64,000 nucleotides of DNA from Clostridium sp. DSM 17811 (GTDB lineage Bacteria > Bacillota > Clostridia > Clostridiales > Clostridiaceae), in the NCBI RefSeq assembly GCF_018861905.1, contig NZ_JAHLDU010000001.1, positions 1-64,000 of the forward strand, in the 5' to 3' direction. A program made the translations under genes and the position numbers. The notes under the pieces are model-generated. The model saw only the letters and a program-made list of their open reading frames with translations. It did no database searches and was not told where the DNA came from. Positions 1-9,522 of this stretch are shown here, in pieces (within the stretch, counting starts at the first letter, position 1; every line of letters begins with the position of its first letter).

Positions 1-81
1 AACCCCACTAACTGATGATGATGCAACCATTACAGCTATTACAAACTTTGATAACCCCGCATATAATTTTTTCTTTTTCAT
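1..81 (-). CDS. Secreted protein, N-terminal 27 codons only (cut by window edge)
   Basis: An ATG at 81 is preceded on the minus strand by a GGGGG ribosome binding site about 10 bases upstream. The frame stays open to base 1. The visible residues begin MKKKKLYAGLSKFVIAVMVA and continue with a Ser-rich stretch, which is a classical signal peptide: four lysines and then a hydrophobic core. The mature part lies outside the window, so its function is unknown. It is the next minus-strand gene after the cohesin gene, separated from it by a terminator hairpin, so it is probably transcribed on its own or by readthrough. Confidence 0.6.
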   Translation of the reverse strand, partial: MKKKKLYAGLSKFVIAVMVASSSVSGV

Positions 82-159
82 TAGTATTTATCCCCCTATA
101 TTATAATTTAACAATACCATGATATATAATAAACTTTTAAATAAATTTAAAATTTTACC

Positions 160-192
160 TTAAACTAAGCTAAAAAAATTAGCTTAGTTTAA
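160..192 (-). terminator. Intrinsic terminator after the cohesin gene
   Basis: A perfect 14-bp inverted repeat (TTAAACTAAGCTAA and its complement) surrounds a short A-rich loop. It lies 68 bases past the stop of the triple-cohesin gene, followed on the minus strand by T-rich sequence. It probably ends the dockerin/cohesin operon. Confidence 0.75.
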
Positions 193-259
193 GCTTAGAT
201 TTATGGATGTTGAGTGTCTTTGCAAACAACTCTAGATTACTTCATGTCTCAAGTTTTAA

Positions 260-3200
260 TTATTGACCGTTTACTGATATAACCTCAGAAGTATCTCCCT
301 CACTTGTACTATTATAAGCTTTTACAACATAATAATAGGTGGCTAGAGTATCAAGTCCAGTAATCTTTACCCCAATGTTCTCGTTAATGCCATTAGCATC
401 ACTGGTAGGCGCCTCCTGTACCATCTCTTGAATCTGTCCTGCTACATTTGTTCTATAAATTCTAAAACCTTGTTCATCTCTAGATTTATCTTTAATAGTT
501 AGAGTTATTGTTCCATTAGCAATAGAACTTGCTTTTGCTATTGGAGCATTTAAGCTCTTGCCAGTTCCATAGTATGGATTAACTACAGTCGCTTTAAAAG
601 GCGCACTCTCTACCATTAGAGTAGGATCGTATACTGTAAAGTATCTTACAAATTCAGCATCATTTTTGTCTATATCAATGTTGTCTTCATATTTTTGTGA
701 AGATGCACTTACGGAGTCTACTAATTTCATATCCTTATCATATAATTTGATTTCAGTTGAGGTATCGCCCTTTTGATACCATCTCCAAATTATTTTTTCT
801 GATGTTATTTCGTTAACCCTTGCAAATATTACAATAGGTTTAAGTTTAAATGCTTTTGTTTTCACAGAAGCTGGAAGTGAAGGATCACTTTCTACTATTG
901 TTCCCAAATCATCTACAGTGTAGGCAGATACAGTTCTCTTATATTCTGTGTTTGGATTAAGCCCAGTTTCTGTATATAAATTACTATTTGCTTTATCTAT
1001 TTTTTGAATAGTTTTACCATTCTCATCTTTTATTAAGAAGCCCGTTTCATTAGTGCTATTATCTGTCCATGTCCACTTTATGGAGAAAGATGATAATGAA
1101 GTTCCTTTTAACACTGTTGGCTTATTAGGAACAACAACAGGTGTTGGAGCAAATTCAGCTGTTGTAAATTTCCATGAGACTTTATTAGGAAAGGGTTCCT
1201 CATCCTTACTATTCAAGTCTTGTGAAACAACTACTGTATACTCAGTATTATATTGTAAACTTGAATACGGATGAACTGTTGCTTTAGTTCCATTCAGATC
1301 TAGTTTTACACTAGCTGGAACTCCTACACCGTTTTTATCAAGAATATAAATTGAATTTTCATCAGCAGTTAAGCTGTAAAGTTCTTTGGAAAATTGAATT
1401 ATTATGTTTGAATCCACGGTCACATTTACAGCGTCTTCACCTGGATTCATAGCTATAATTTTAAAAACATCGCCATCTGATTGTGAAGTTATATTAACTA
1501 TATAATTTTTTACTGCTCCAGACGGTGTTACAACCGATATAGTTACTGTGGCATTTCCAGTGCTATCTAAAGAATTCCCACTTATTCTAACTGTATTTGT
1601 GGTATCTACTGAATTAGCTTGTATATTTAATGACTTTATTTGGTTAGATATAGTTACATTATAATTTAGGGTGTTTCTATCAAATTCTGATATTTGTTTA
1701 CCATTCACACTAATGTTTTTCAAATCAGAACTCTCAGTTGCAGTTTTCGCAACTACAGTTATGTTATATGTCTTTATGTCAGAAGGATTTTTTGCTGACA
1801 TAACTTTAATTGTAACTTTAGCAATACCATTAGCATTAAAACTACCTTTATCTATATTAATAGAATCATTGCTATCAACTGTTGTTGCAGCTACAGTAAG
1901 ATCACTTATTTTATCTACACTAACACTATAATCAAATAGACTAGAACTCGCTATAACTACTTTACCGCTATTTATAGTGAAATCCTTTAAACCAGAAGTT
2001 GCAACTGGAGCATCTGCAAATGTTATACTACCACTTTGAGCTGTAACATCAACATCATTAATCTGAACTTGTTTAATAGTTACAGAAGTTGGGTTTACTC
2101 TTTTTAGTACTTTGAATTTTAGATTTAGTATTTCTCCATCGGATTTTAATCCATTTGTACCAAATCCCGTAATAGTTATAGCGTTATTTTTTTTATTATC
2201 AAAATATTGGAAACCAGTTGTCCTACTTGCTACATCTACACCTTGATAATCTAAATTGATGTTATCATATTCAAGTTTTAATAATATACCTTGCATTGAG
2301 TTATCACTAGTAAGACCCATAATTTTTACAGGAACTATAAGTGTGTCATCAGTTGAAGCAACCGTTGTATTTGCAAAATATACTTTCGTATTATTTGTTG
2401 TATTTCCAGAGGCAACAGATATAACTCCATTTTGAATATCCGCATTAATATCATTAGCTTGTGCCTTAACTATACTAATATTAATAGGGTTATTTTTATT
2501 CAATATTTTAAACTTTAATTTTAGAAGTTCTCCATCTGTTTTTATAGAAGATGCTCCAAATCCTGTGATGCTAAGATTATTTGAGGTATTGTTATCAAAG
2601 AATTGGAATCCTTGTGCTTCTGTTCCATTTTCATACCCTGTATAGCTTACTGTTTGTCCATCATAAGATAGTTTTAAAAGAATTCCTTCTATAGCTTTGT
2701 CTGAAGTAATTCCTTTAATCTTAATTGGCAATACAAATTCACTCTTATCCGCTGCCACATTCAAATTGTCAAAATATATACTATTCTTAGTTGATGTTTG
2801 AGCTACAGGAACTGAAATAGTCCCATTTTGAATAGTTGTGGCTATATCATTGATTTCACATTTGCTAATTTTAAAGTTAGGTGATAAAGTTTTGTCTTTT
2901 ATATCAAATTTTAACTTTAATATGTCGCCATTACTTTTTACACTACCTGCAGAAAATCCACTAATTTTAATAGTATTTCCACTTGGGTTCGCACTATATT
3001 GAAAGGCTGGCGCAGAGCTTCCACTTTCTAAACCAGTATATGTTAATTTAGTGTTATCATAAGAAACTTCCATGTATATTCCATCTAAAGTATTGATATC
3101 AGAAAGACCATCTACTTTTACAGGGATAACTATAGATGTAGCATCTGTTTTAACTTGGATATCATCAAAATAAATTTTTGTAGTATCACTTGCAAAGGTT

Positions 3201-3280
3201 TTTATTGTTCCTAAGTTTATTATGGATAGAACCATTGAAAATATTAAAAGAAAAGATAATATTTTATATTTTTTTCTCAT
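260..3280 (-). CDS. Secreted scaffoldin-like protein with three cohesin domains
   Basis: The 1006-residue protein starts with a signal peptide (about residues 1-30). Three tandem cohesin-type domains follow, near 34-155, 165-290 and 298-420. Each has the pattern of a beta strand, a YDN..L.Y.G segment and an L.FK core near its end. Next come two cadherin-like beta-sandwich repeats (about 425-600), an SbsA-type Ig domain (about 605-705) and fibronectin III-like domains to the C-terminus. There is no SLH, CWB2 or sortase anchor. The ATG is chosen because AGGAGGTGAG lies just upstream, inside the end of the preceding gene; the two genes are 3 bases apart. Cohesins bind dockerins, and the same operon encodes a dockerin protein (4147-5940). 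The role as a receptor for it is inferred. No glycoside hydrolase is nearby, so this is not a classical cellulosome. Confidence 0.85.
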   Translation of the reverse strand: MRKKYKILSFLLIFSMVLSIINLGTIKTFASDTTKIYFDDIQVKTDATSIVIPVKVDGLSDINTLDGIYMEVSYDNTKLTYTGLESGSSAPAFQYSANPSGNTIKISGFSAGSVKSNGDILKLKFDIKDKTLSPNFKISKCEINDIATTIQNGTISVPVAQTSTKNSIYFDNLNVAADKSEFVLPIKIKGITSDKAIEGILLKLSYDGQTVSYTGYENGTEAQGFQFFDNNTSNNLSITGFGASSIKTDGELLKLKFKILNKNNPINISIVKAQANDINADIQNGVISVASGNTTNNTKVYFANTTVASTDDTLIVPVKIMGLTSDNSMQGILLKLEYDNINLDYQGVDVASRTTGFQYFDNKKNNAITITGFGTNGLKSDGEILNLKFKVLKRVNPTSVTIKQVQINDVDVTAQSGSITFADAPVATSGLKDFTINSGKVVIASSSLFDYSVSVDKISDLTVAATTVDSNDSINIDKGSFNANGIAKVTIKVMSAKNPSDIKTYNITVVAKTATESSDLKNISVNGKQISEFDRNTLNYNVTISNQIKSLNIQANSVDTTNTVRISGNSLDSTGNATVTISVVTPSGAVKNYIVNITSQSDGDVFKIIAMNPGEDAVNVTVDSNIIIQFSKELYSLTADENSIYILDKNGVGVPASVKLDLNGTKATVHPYSSLQYNTEYTVVVSQDLNSKDEEPFPNKVSWKFTTAEFAPTPVVVPNKPTVLKGTSLSSFSIKWTWTDNSTNETGFLIKDENGKTIQKIDKANSNLYTETGLNPNTEYKRTVSAYTVDDLGTIVESDPSLPASVKTKAFKLKPIVIFARVNEITSEKIIWRWYQKGDTSTEIKLYDKDMKLVDSVSASSQKYEDNIDIDKNDAEFVRYFTVYDPTLMVESAPFKATVVNPYYGTGKSLNAPIAKASSIANGTITLTIKDKSRDEQGFRIYRTNVAGQIQEMVQEAPTSDANGINENIGVKITGLDTLATYYYVVKAYNSTSEGDTSEVISVNGQ

Positions 3281-3283
3281 AAA

Positions 3284-4099
3284 TTACTCACCTCCTTGTT
3301 CTATGACTATTACTTTTATTTTGTTTGTATCAGGGTCTATTAGGACTGTTGCTACATCTTCCCTAGATACTGCTTGTACTAAATCATTTAAAACTCCCTG
3401 TTTTACGTAATTACCTGACTTATCACATAAAACTACTAAAACATCAGATGCAACGTCATAGCTTCCAGTTATATTAGAAAACTTAAGTTTTGATTCCTTA
3501 TAGTCAAATAGATTGTCCTGTTTAAAGTTTTTACTATCATAAATAAATAACTTATCACTGCTGTCCAGCATTACTATACTATTATTTTCATAATTTGCCC
3601 ATTCGTCAGTATAGTCATATTTAACAAGTCCTTTTCCTAAAATATTTACTATTACTTGACCATTCTCATCATCCATATTTTGTATTACACCGTAAGAATA
3701 TTTAGATGTTGAAGTATTTGAACTTGAAATAGTGAAATTCATTTTTATATTTTTTGCTAAAGAAATTCCAGTTTTAGACTTCATGTTTTCTACATATAAA
3801 GTATAAGTTTTAGAAGCTTCATAAGATATTAAAGATTGTACCAACACTGTTTCATTATCACTAGATAAAGAAAGCGTCACAGGTACCACATTATTGCTTG
3901 AATCTTTCACATATATATGAGCATCTGTTACATCAGCTGAATTAGCCTCTGATGTAAAACTTACAGACCATATTTTATTAGATGAAACCGCTGTTTTACT
4001 TGTCCAAGTATCGTAGGTTGTAGCTGCAAAGCAGACTGTTGTTATACTAAAAAAGAAGATAAAAAATGGAACTACAAGTAAGTATTTTTTAATTTTCAA
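3284..4099 (-). CDS. Secreted Ig-like protein of the cohesin/dockerin operon
   Basis: This 271-residue protein has an N-terminal signal peptide (about 1-25, hydrophobic VVPFFIFFFSITTVCFA). An SbsA/Big_5-like Ig domain spans about 30-125, and an unrecognised C-terminal beta-rich domain spans about 130-271. The start is TTG at 4099, preceded at good spacing by GGGGG; no ATG fits better. It lies between the dockerin gene (48 bases upstream) and the cohesin gene (3 bases downstream), so the three are almost certainly co-transcribed. It may help assemble or anchor that complex on the surface, but the sequence shows no catalytic motif and the role is inference. Confidence 0.75.
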   Translation of the reverse strand: MKIKKYLLVVPFFIFFFSITTVCFAATTYDTWTSKTAVSSNKIWSVSFTSEANSADVTDAHIYVKDSSNNVVPVTLSLSSDNETVLVQSLISYEASKTYTLYVENMKSKTGISLAKNIKMNFTISSSNTSTSKYSYGVIQNMDDENGQVIVNILGKGLVKYDYTDEWANYENNSIVMLDSSDKLFIYDSKNFKQDNLFDYKESKLKFSNITGSYDVASDVLVVLCDKSGNYVKQGVLNDLVQAVSREDVATVLIDPDTNKIKVIVIEQGGE

Positions 4100-4146
4100 G
4101 TTTTTGCCCCCTATGGTTAGTCTTTAATGGATTGGTTTGTAGTTTA

Positions 4147-5940
4147 TTATTTTCCTACTACAAATAATGCAATCTTTTGAGCATCCATAATGGTAACTTT
4201 TCCATCCCCATTAAAATCAGCAGCTAGTATCTGAGTATCAGTTAAAGTTTCAGAACCTATAATATATTTTGCAATTTTAACTGCGTCCATAATAGTAACC
4301 TTTGAATCTCCAGTTACATCACCTTTTATAATGGTTCCTCCAGTGGATGTATCTGACTCCTTAGTTACATTTACGGTATAAGTATTTTTAGTTATTCCAT
4401 CCTGAGCGGTAACAATTATTTTAATAGTAGCAGATCCATTAACAAGAGTATCTCCTGATACTGATACGGATGCAGTACTATCATTGTATTCTTTAACATC
4501 TAATTTATCCGATGAAGTTGATTTTGGTAATGTAAGACTGTATGTTTTATTAGATGGAATAAAATTAGGAATAACAGTTCCATTTACCGAAATAGATTTT
4601 AAATTTGCATCATTAGAGGCTACAGCAGTACCAACTGTAATTGAATTATTGAATTTACCACTTTGGTATGTAGCTACATCTACATAAGTAATGTTATTAT
4701 AGTCATCAACTAAAGCAAGTAGAGGAAGCTTGTTTACTCCTGCTGCATCATAATGCATTGCTATAGAGTAAGTATCAGTTTTATCATCATAAGTAAATTG
4801 ATTGTTCTTAAAGAAACCTGATGTTTGATCCTTTACCCAGAAAACGCCGAAGATATTAGAGTCGTCTGTAAGTCTTACCGATAATGCAACGTCCTCATTT
4901 ATTCCAACTTGAGTTTTTGATGGAGTATAAGCTTTTAGTATTGGGCCTGCTTCATCGAAAGTTAAGTCTTTCGTGATGTCAATTAGGTTATTGGATACAG
5001 GGGCGTAGACTGGTATTGAGTTGGTAGTTTCTCCTTTGGGATTATAGTAAGTAGTATTATAATTATTAGCTTTTAAATTTGTTAAACCATCCTTTTGTAC
5101 GATTACAGCAGTGTCGTTTAAATTATTATGATGAAATGAATTATTATTCTGTTCAAGATATAAAGTGAAGTTATAGGTTGGTGAATAAAAAGTATTTTGT
5201 ATTATGTTATTATAGTTCCCTTTTATATGTGGGTAACCATATATATAACCCTGATTATAAGTTTCATTAGCATAAAATTTTAAAGTAGATTTCATAATGC
5301 TATTATAATCACCATTTATAAAGGTATAGATCCCATCGCCATATATGTTCAATTTGCAATTCAAAATTTCGTTTTTGTTACCTTTTAGAGTAAATCCTCT
5401 ATAAGCACTAGAACTGAGATAAGTAGTATCATTATAAGTTTTTAAATTAAGAAGCTTGTTTCCATCTCCAGTAATATACATAGATCCGATATTAGAGTTT
5501 TGAATAGTAGTATTACTTCCATTTAAAGTAATAGGAACCTTGCAATCTATATTTTCAATAGTTTGGCCATTAATGTTATTAAAAACAATTCCACCTGTAA
5601 CTTTATCTGTGGCATACTGCAGTGTTATTTTGTTATCAGTAGTTCCCTTCATAACTAAATTACCATAAACACTTAAGTCACATGGATAGTATTCATCAGC
5701 AAAATAAACTGTTACGCCTGGTTCTATAGTAAGTATAGCACCCTCTGCAACAGTTATTTTTCCTGTAATATAGTATGGGCTCTTAGAAGCAGTCCATGTA
5801 GTGTCACTATCGACATACCCCCTCACCTCTGTTTTTAATTCCCCACTACTAGCATCTGCAAATACAACTGTGTTAAATCCAATTAGTATTGTAAATACAA
5901 AAATCAGAAATGAAATAGTTTGTTTTGCTCTTTTTGTCAT
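4147..5940 (-). CDS. Secreted right-handed beta-helix protein with C-terminal dockerin
   Basis: The 597-residue protein has a signal peptide (1-28). A region rich in N-N and S-x-I rungs (about 60-310) is typical of parallel beta-helix proteins with NosD-like repeats. A linker and a cadherin-like beta-sandwich domain (about 445-530) follow. The last 60 residues form a type I dockerin with two EF-like repeats, DVTGDSKVTIMDAVKIAKYI and DFNGDGKVTIMDAQKIALFV. The calcium-binding Asp/Asn positions are intact in both. It is the first gene of the operon, with AAGGGG before the ATG. Dockerins bind cohesins, and the cohesin protein is two genes downstream. The beta-helix may bind or cleave polysaccharide, but no catalytic set was identified. 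Confidence 0.85.
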   Translation of the reverse strand: MTKRAKQTISFLIFVFTILIGFNTVVFADASSGELKTEVRGYVDSDTTWTASKSPYYITGKITVAEGAILTIEPGVTVYFADEYYPCDLSVYGNLVMKGTTDNKITLQYATDKVTGGIVFNNINGQTIENIDCKVPITLNGSNTTIQNSNIGSMYITGDGNKLLNLKTYNDTTYLSSSAYRGFTLKGNKNEILNCKLNIYGDGIYTFINGDYNSIMKSTLKFYANETYNQGYIYGYPHIKGNYNNIIQNTFYSPTYNFTLYLEQNNNSFHHNNLNDTAVIVQKDGLTNLKANNYNTTYYNPKGETTNSIPVYAPVSNNLIDITKDLTFDEAGPILKAYTPSKTQVGINEDVALSVRLTDDSNIFGVFWVKDQTSGFFKNNQFTYDDKTDTYSIAMHYDAAGVNKLPLLALVDDYNNITYVDVATYQSGKFNNSITVGTAVASNDANLKSISVNGTVIPNFIPSNKTYSLTLPKSTSSDKLDVKEYNDSTASVSVSGDTLVNGSATIKIIVTAQDGITKNTYTVNVTKESDTSTGGTIIKGDVTGDSKVTIMDAVKIAKYIIGSETLTDTQILAADFNGDGKVTIMDAQKIALFVVGK

Positions 5941-6358
5941 TATTTAGTCCCCTTTTTGATTTAATATTCCTTAAAATACAATTATATACTAAAATTTTAT
6001 TTTAGTATATTGTTTTTGTGTATAATTCACTACTATTTGAGCTTTTACGCGAGTATATAATAAATCTATAAAATTCAGCGGTTTGAATATAAAAATAGCA
6101 CCCACCCTCATTAATTAGAGATTAGATGCCTATATGCTTCTTATATTTTTTTATGGTCCTATTTACTACATTCTCCGTTAAACTTCTTCTAATTCTTAAT
6201 AATTAATTCTAGTAAATGTTATACATGTTATCATTAATGCCAACCAATATTGCTAGTATTCCCCAAAGACTACAATCAATCTGTTCATACAACATACTAA
6301 ATTACTCGCCTTCGAAATCATTACTGTGAAATAAAAAATAACCACCCGCATCATTTTA
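5941..6358. other. Intergenic region without a convincing gene
   Basis: These 418 AT-rich bases hold the promoter region of the dockerin operon and, at 6088-6180, one copy of a hairpin-bearing repeat also found at 10770-10856. Short frames on the minus strand (for example 28 codons ending near 6215) have no supporting features. Confidence 0.4.
6088..6180 (-). repeat. Hairpin repeat, copy 1 (terminator-like)
   Basis: Bases 6088-6180 resemble 10770-10856. Shared blocks are AAAAATAGCACC, CCTCATT, GAGATTAGATGC and ATGGTC(C/T)TATTTACTA. The core folds into a 14-bp stem with G-U pairs and is followed on the minus strand by TGCTATTTTTATA, so it could terminate transcription from the SLAP-like gene. 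Conservation extends beyond the stem, so this is a duplicated segment rather than convergence. Confidence 0.55.
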
Positions 6359-7165
6359 TTATTCATTAAATAGTACAGATAAATTCTCTAGTTTAAAATT
6401 AGATTCTGTAATTTGATCAGAATTAAATGATACCTTTAAAACTCTCGCCTTTAATGAGTCCACCTCCAAATCCGTTGTATTAAATGTTCCTTTAGATACT
6501 ATTCTACTATTTGCATTATTTTTAATAATAATAGGTATTTTTTCTATTTTCACTTTTTTATCTGACCCATTTCTTATTATTAAAGCAACATCTAATTGTC
6601 CATTTTCAGCCTTTTGAATTTCATATAAGGATATATTAATCTCTCCTGAAGTCATAGGTGGAAGTTTATCCAAATATCTATTCAATTTAATAAACTCAGG
6701 TTTATTAGGAATATTATCAAATTTAATCTTGATAGTACTATATGCTTTTATATTTGTGTCGAAAACTATATGCAATTCATCTTTAATCGATATTGCATCA
6801 GTAAAAACATTTATTTTATCAAAATAGAGTTTCCATGGCACCGCTGAATAAGCTGGTATGTCACCCACATCTCTAAGCGTAAAAATTTGCTTAGCCACAA
6901 CCTCATCCTTTGAATTCATTATCTTAAGCGGTACTTTATCAAAATTTATCACTTTAGAGAGAGCATTTCTAAAATAAACACCTACTTCCACTTTATCTCC
7001 TAAATCAAATACATAGGTAGTGCTTATATTTATATCACCATTGCTAATATCTGGTAGTGATTCCAGTTCATCACTATAAAATTCTTTCTTTGAAATGGCA
7101 TGCGCAGCTTCATGTTCATCATTTACGTAAAGCTCTAATTTGGCTTTTTTTACATCATCCTTCAT
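6359..7165 (-). CDS. SLAP domain-containing protein (two SLAP-like domains)
   Basis: This 268-residue protein has no signal peptide or membrane helix. Two related domains lie near 27-135 and 160-268. The first carries the pattern typical of SLAP domains: an RNA.....I.F segment, then EVVAKQIFTL, then a G.IP.YSA.PW..YF block. SLAP domains are known from proteins linked to the accessory Sec/S-layer system of Bacilli; a role in surface protein export or assembly here is inference. The ATG follows TTAGGGGGACA. It stands alone, with about 500 noncoding bases upstream. Confidence 0.6.
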   Translation of the reverse strand: MKDDVKKAKLELYVNDEHEAAHAISKKEFYSDELESLPDISNGDINISTTYVFDLGDKVEVGVYFRNALSKVINFDKVPLKIMNSKDEVVAKQIFTLRDVGDIPAYSAVPWKLYFDKINVFTDAISIKDELHIVFDTNIKAYSTIKIKFDNIPNKPEFIKLNRYLDKLPPMTSGEINISLYEIQKAENGQLDVALIIRNGSDKKVKIEKIPIIIKNNANSRIVSKGTFNTTDLEVDSLKARVLKVSFNSDQITESNFKLENLSVLFNE

Positions 7166-7560
7166 AATTGTCCCCCTAAATTAAAATGTGAATTAATTAT
7201 GTAATACTAAGCTTTGTATTACAGTCTTATTCTTATATAAATACAAGCATCCAATTTAAACTAGTCATAGTTTTATTAGATTGGTAGAACTCACTCTATT
7301 TATCATTTATAAAATAATTCTTTACCTCATTATACTATTAGTACGGATTTAGCACAATCTGCATAGCTAAGCTAAAAGAATTCATTTCATTAAAATATTG
7401 AGAAATATATATTTATATTTCGTTTAAATATTCGCAATATTTTTTAATTAAATTGAATTAATATGAATTGCGTACAATTAAATCCACACTTTCTTCTACT
7501 TACCTTATTATTGTTGTTGCATTGTGTAGAAAATTGTTGTATGCTAGTATTAATAACATA

Positions 7561-7609
7561 TACTGCTGTTTATGTTATTAAGCTTTGTTACTAAAGCGTT
7601 TTGTTTATC
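7561..7609 (-). pseudogene. Relic of an S-layer-type helical segment
   Basis: About 49 bases match, nearly base for base, the segment at 20428-20474 inside the large S-layer-like gene. Shared stretches are TACTGCTGTT and AAGCTTTGTTACTAAAGC. That segment encodes the motif QKALVTKL. No open frame continues on either side, so this looks like a decayed fragment of a once larger surface gene. Confidence 0.4.
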
Positions 7610-7649
7610 AGCAAGGAGAAATATTATTTTAGTATTTCTCCTTGCTGAT
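7607..7649 (+). terminator. Strong orphan hairpin
   Basis: A perfect 17-bp inverted repeat (ATCAGCAAGGAGAAATA and its complement) with a short loop is followed on the plus strand by GTTTTGATTTTTTG. It would terminate plus-strand transcription, yet no plus-strand gene lies upstream. It also lies just past the frameshifted gene at 7683-8054 on the minus strand, where the T-run is absent. Confidence 0.55.
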
Positions 7650-7682
7650 GTTTTGATTTTTTGACATATGTAGATCTACTAT

Positions 7683-8054
7683 CTAAACGTTAAATATCAT
7701 TATATAGTAGCCATTTACCATCTTTTTTAATAACCATCCAATAGTTTGCATATTTTTTTCATTTTCACTATTTATATCTTTTAGGTAATATATCTTATAC
7801 AAGTTGTCCTTTTCTTTTTCAGCTTTCATATGATTCATAATCCCATTAATGCTATCTGAATTATATTTAAATAATTGACTAGGATTATATGTTTTTCTAT
7901 AAGCCGCAAATTTCCCTTCAGATAATACACTTTTAGGATTTGTTGATAGTGCCACATAATCTGAATATGTCCCCTTGTCAAAATGTTGTATTTTAACTAG
8001 TTTATATATTGGTTCAAGCAAGCACTTTAGCTCCTCCACTAAATCCAATTTCAT
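7683..8054 (-). pseudogene. Frameshifted small protein (NTF2-like or lipoprotein-type tail)
   Basis: The open frame encodes 123 residues, but its last 20 look out of frame. If one A is added to the run of seven A residues (plus-strand T-run 7753-7759), the end reads EKKYANYWMVIKKDGKWLL and stops at 7690. That W.VIKKDGKW.L pattern is typical of the C-terminal strand of small extracytoplasmic NTF2-like proteins. No ribosome binding site precedes the ATG and a TAA abuts it, so the N-terminus is probably also lost. It lies 103 bases from the end of an IS4-type transposase gene, a plausible cause of truncation. The function is unknown. Confidence 0.5.
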
Positions 8055-8157
8055 TTACATCATAACTTGAATAATTTGTTATTTTACTTTACAAATGAAC
8101 AGACTTTCCCCCTCCCCATTACCCCAAAGTACCATTGCTTACTATATTGTCTATATA

Positions 8158-9387
8158 CTAAGTAGTATTAAAAATTAACTCTTTATTTTCCCTTAATAAA
8201 TATAGCTCTTTAATTATCAGCCTGATTACTTCTTTCTGTGATTTTATAAAACTTTTAAGTCTTCTATTTATAAATAATTGCATTAGATTTGATGCGATTA
8301 TCATTAAATATGATATGGCCTCTATTGCGTTTATATTATGAACAAAACATCTATCTAAGGCAGAATAAGTTTTCAAATTATTGAATACACTATTCTCTAT
8401 ATCCCATCTTGCACTTATTATCTTATACAATACTTTAAGTGGAATTTCAAAAGATGTTGTTATAAGTAATACTTTTGAATACTCTTTGTCGTTTTTCTTC
8501 TTTGTAAATTTTACATACCTTAATGGCCTGTCTACATTATCCATATAGAAACTTTTTTCGTAAGCTTTAATCTCTAATGCTCTATTTTTATCATACCAAT
8601 TTTCTTTTTTATCTTCTTTATTTGTTTCTATTTTTATTCTTTTTATGCTCTTCACATTATTTTTTTTAACTTGAACTACAGCAATTACGTTGCATTTATA
8701 ACAATGATTTATCCATACTGAATTACATGCCAATGCATCATAAACCACAATATCTATTAGATTTTTATGTTCATTAGTTACTTTTTCGAGTAGCCTCTTT
8801 GCTACAGTTAGTTCACCTTCAGCCTTTTTTGAGCTATCCACTCCAGCTTTGTATAGTTCAAAGTCTAATACAAGTCTTGGCTTTTTTCCTACAGTAGATA
8901 TAAAAACTGCACTATGTGAATAATGCTTTTTCTCCCCCTTGACTGTAACTATACATTCCTCACAACTCTTTTTATTACTTCCAAATATCTTGGTTCCATC
9001 TATAGCCGCTACCTTATATCCTTCAATTGTTCCCTTTCTAAATACTTTGTTTTCTACAGATTTTTTTATTATTCCTACATTTATGTCATCTAATCCCTGT
9101 ACATTTATACCTTTCAAAGTATCTCGTATTGTATCTATAAGTGGAATTTTTGTTTTTCTAGAAACAAGTCTTCTAAAATCATTGCTCTTAATTCTATTAT
9201 TTAATTCATTGAAACTTTGGATTCTTATCATGAACCCAAATAGTACAGGCAATATTACTTCGCCTGTACTATAAATTGGTTTTCTTCTTTTATCTCTTAA
9301 TTTACTAATCCCTCTCTCTATTTTATAGACTTCTTTAATATATTTCACTAGTTTTGCTAAATACTTTATCCCCATTTTATACCTCAT
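8158..9387 (-). CDS. IS4-family-like DDE transposase
   Basis: The 409-residue protein has the IS4-type DDE layout: D130 in VAAIDGTK, D217 in IVVYDALACN and E331 in SARWDIENSVFNNLK (the Y/R-x-x-x-E signature region). This predicts an RNase H-fold transposase that cuts and pastes its own element. The start is ambiguous: ATG at 9387 follows AGAGGG closely, and the ATG 12 bases later has AGG at better spacing. No convincing terminal inverted repeats or target duplications were found in the flanks by eye, so the element boundaries are not given. The frame is intact, so the protein may be functional. Confidence 0.8.
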   Translation of the reverse strand: MRYKMGIKYLAKLVKYIKEVYKIERGISKLRDKRRKPIYSTGEVILPVLFGFMIRIQSFNELNNRIKSNDFRRLVSRKTKIPLIDTIRDTLKGINVQGLDDINVGIIKKSVENKVFRKGTIEGYKVAAIDGTKIFGSNKKSCEECIVTVKGEKKHYSHSAVFISTVGKKPRLVLDFELYKAGVDSSKKAEGELTVAKRLLEKVTNEHKNLIDIVVYDALACNSVWINHCYKCNVIAVVQVKKNNVKSIKRIKIETNKEDKKENWYDKNRALEIKAYEKSFYMDNVDRPLRYVKFTKKKNDKEYSKVLLITTSFEIPLKVLYKIISARWDIENSVFNNLKTYSALDRCFVHNINAIEAISYLMIIASNLMQLFINRRLKSFIKSQKEVIRLIIKELYLLRENKELIFNTT

Positions 9388-9522
9388 TTCCCTCTAATTA
9401 TTTTAATAGGAAATAAACTATATATCAAGCGTTTTGTCGGAATTTACTACTACTTTCAAATACTGTTTAATCTGTTGACTTTTATGGGTTCGTCTAATAG
9501 TGAAGCGAAACTGCTGCCTCAT

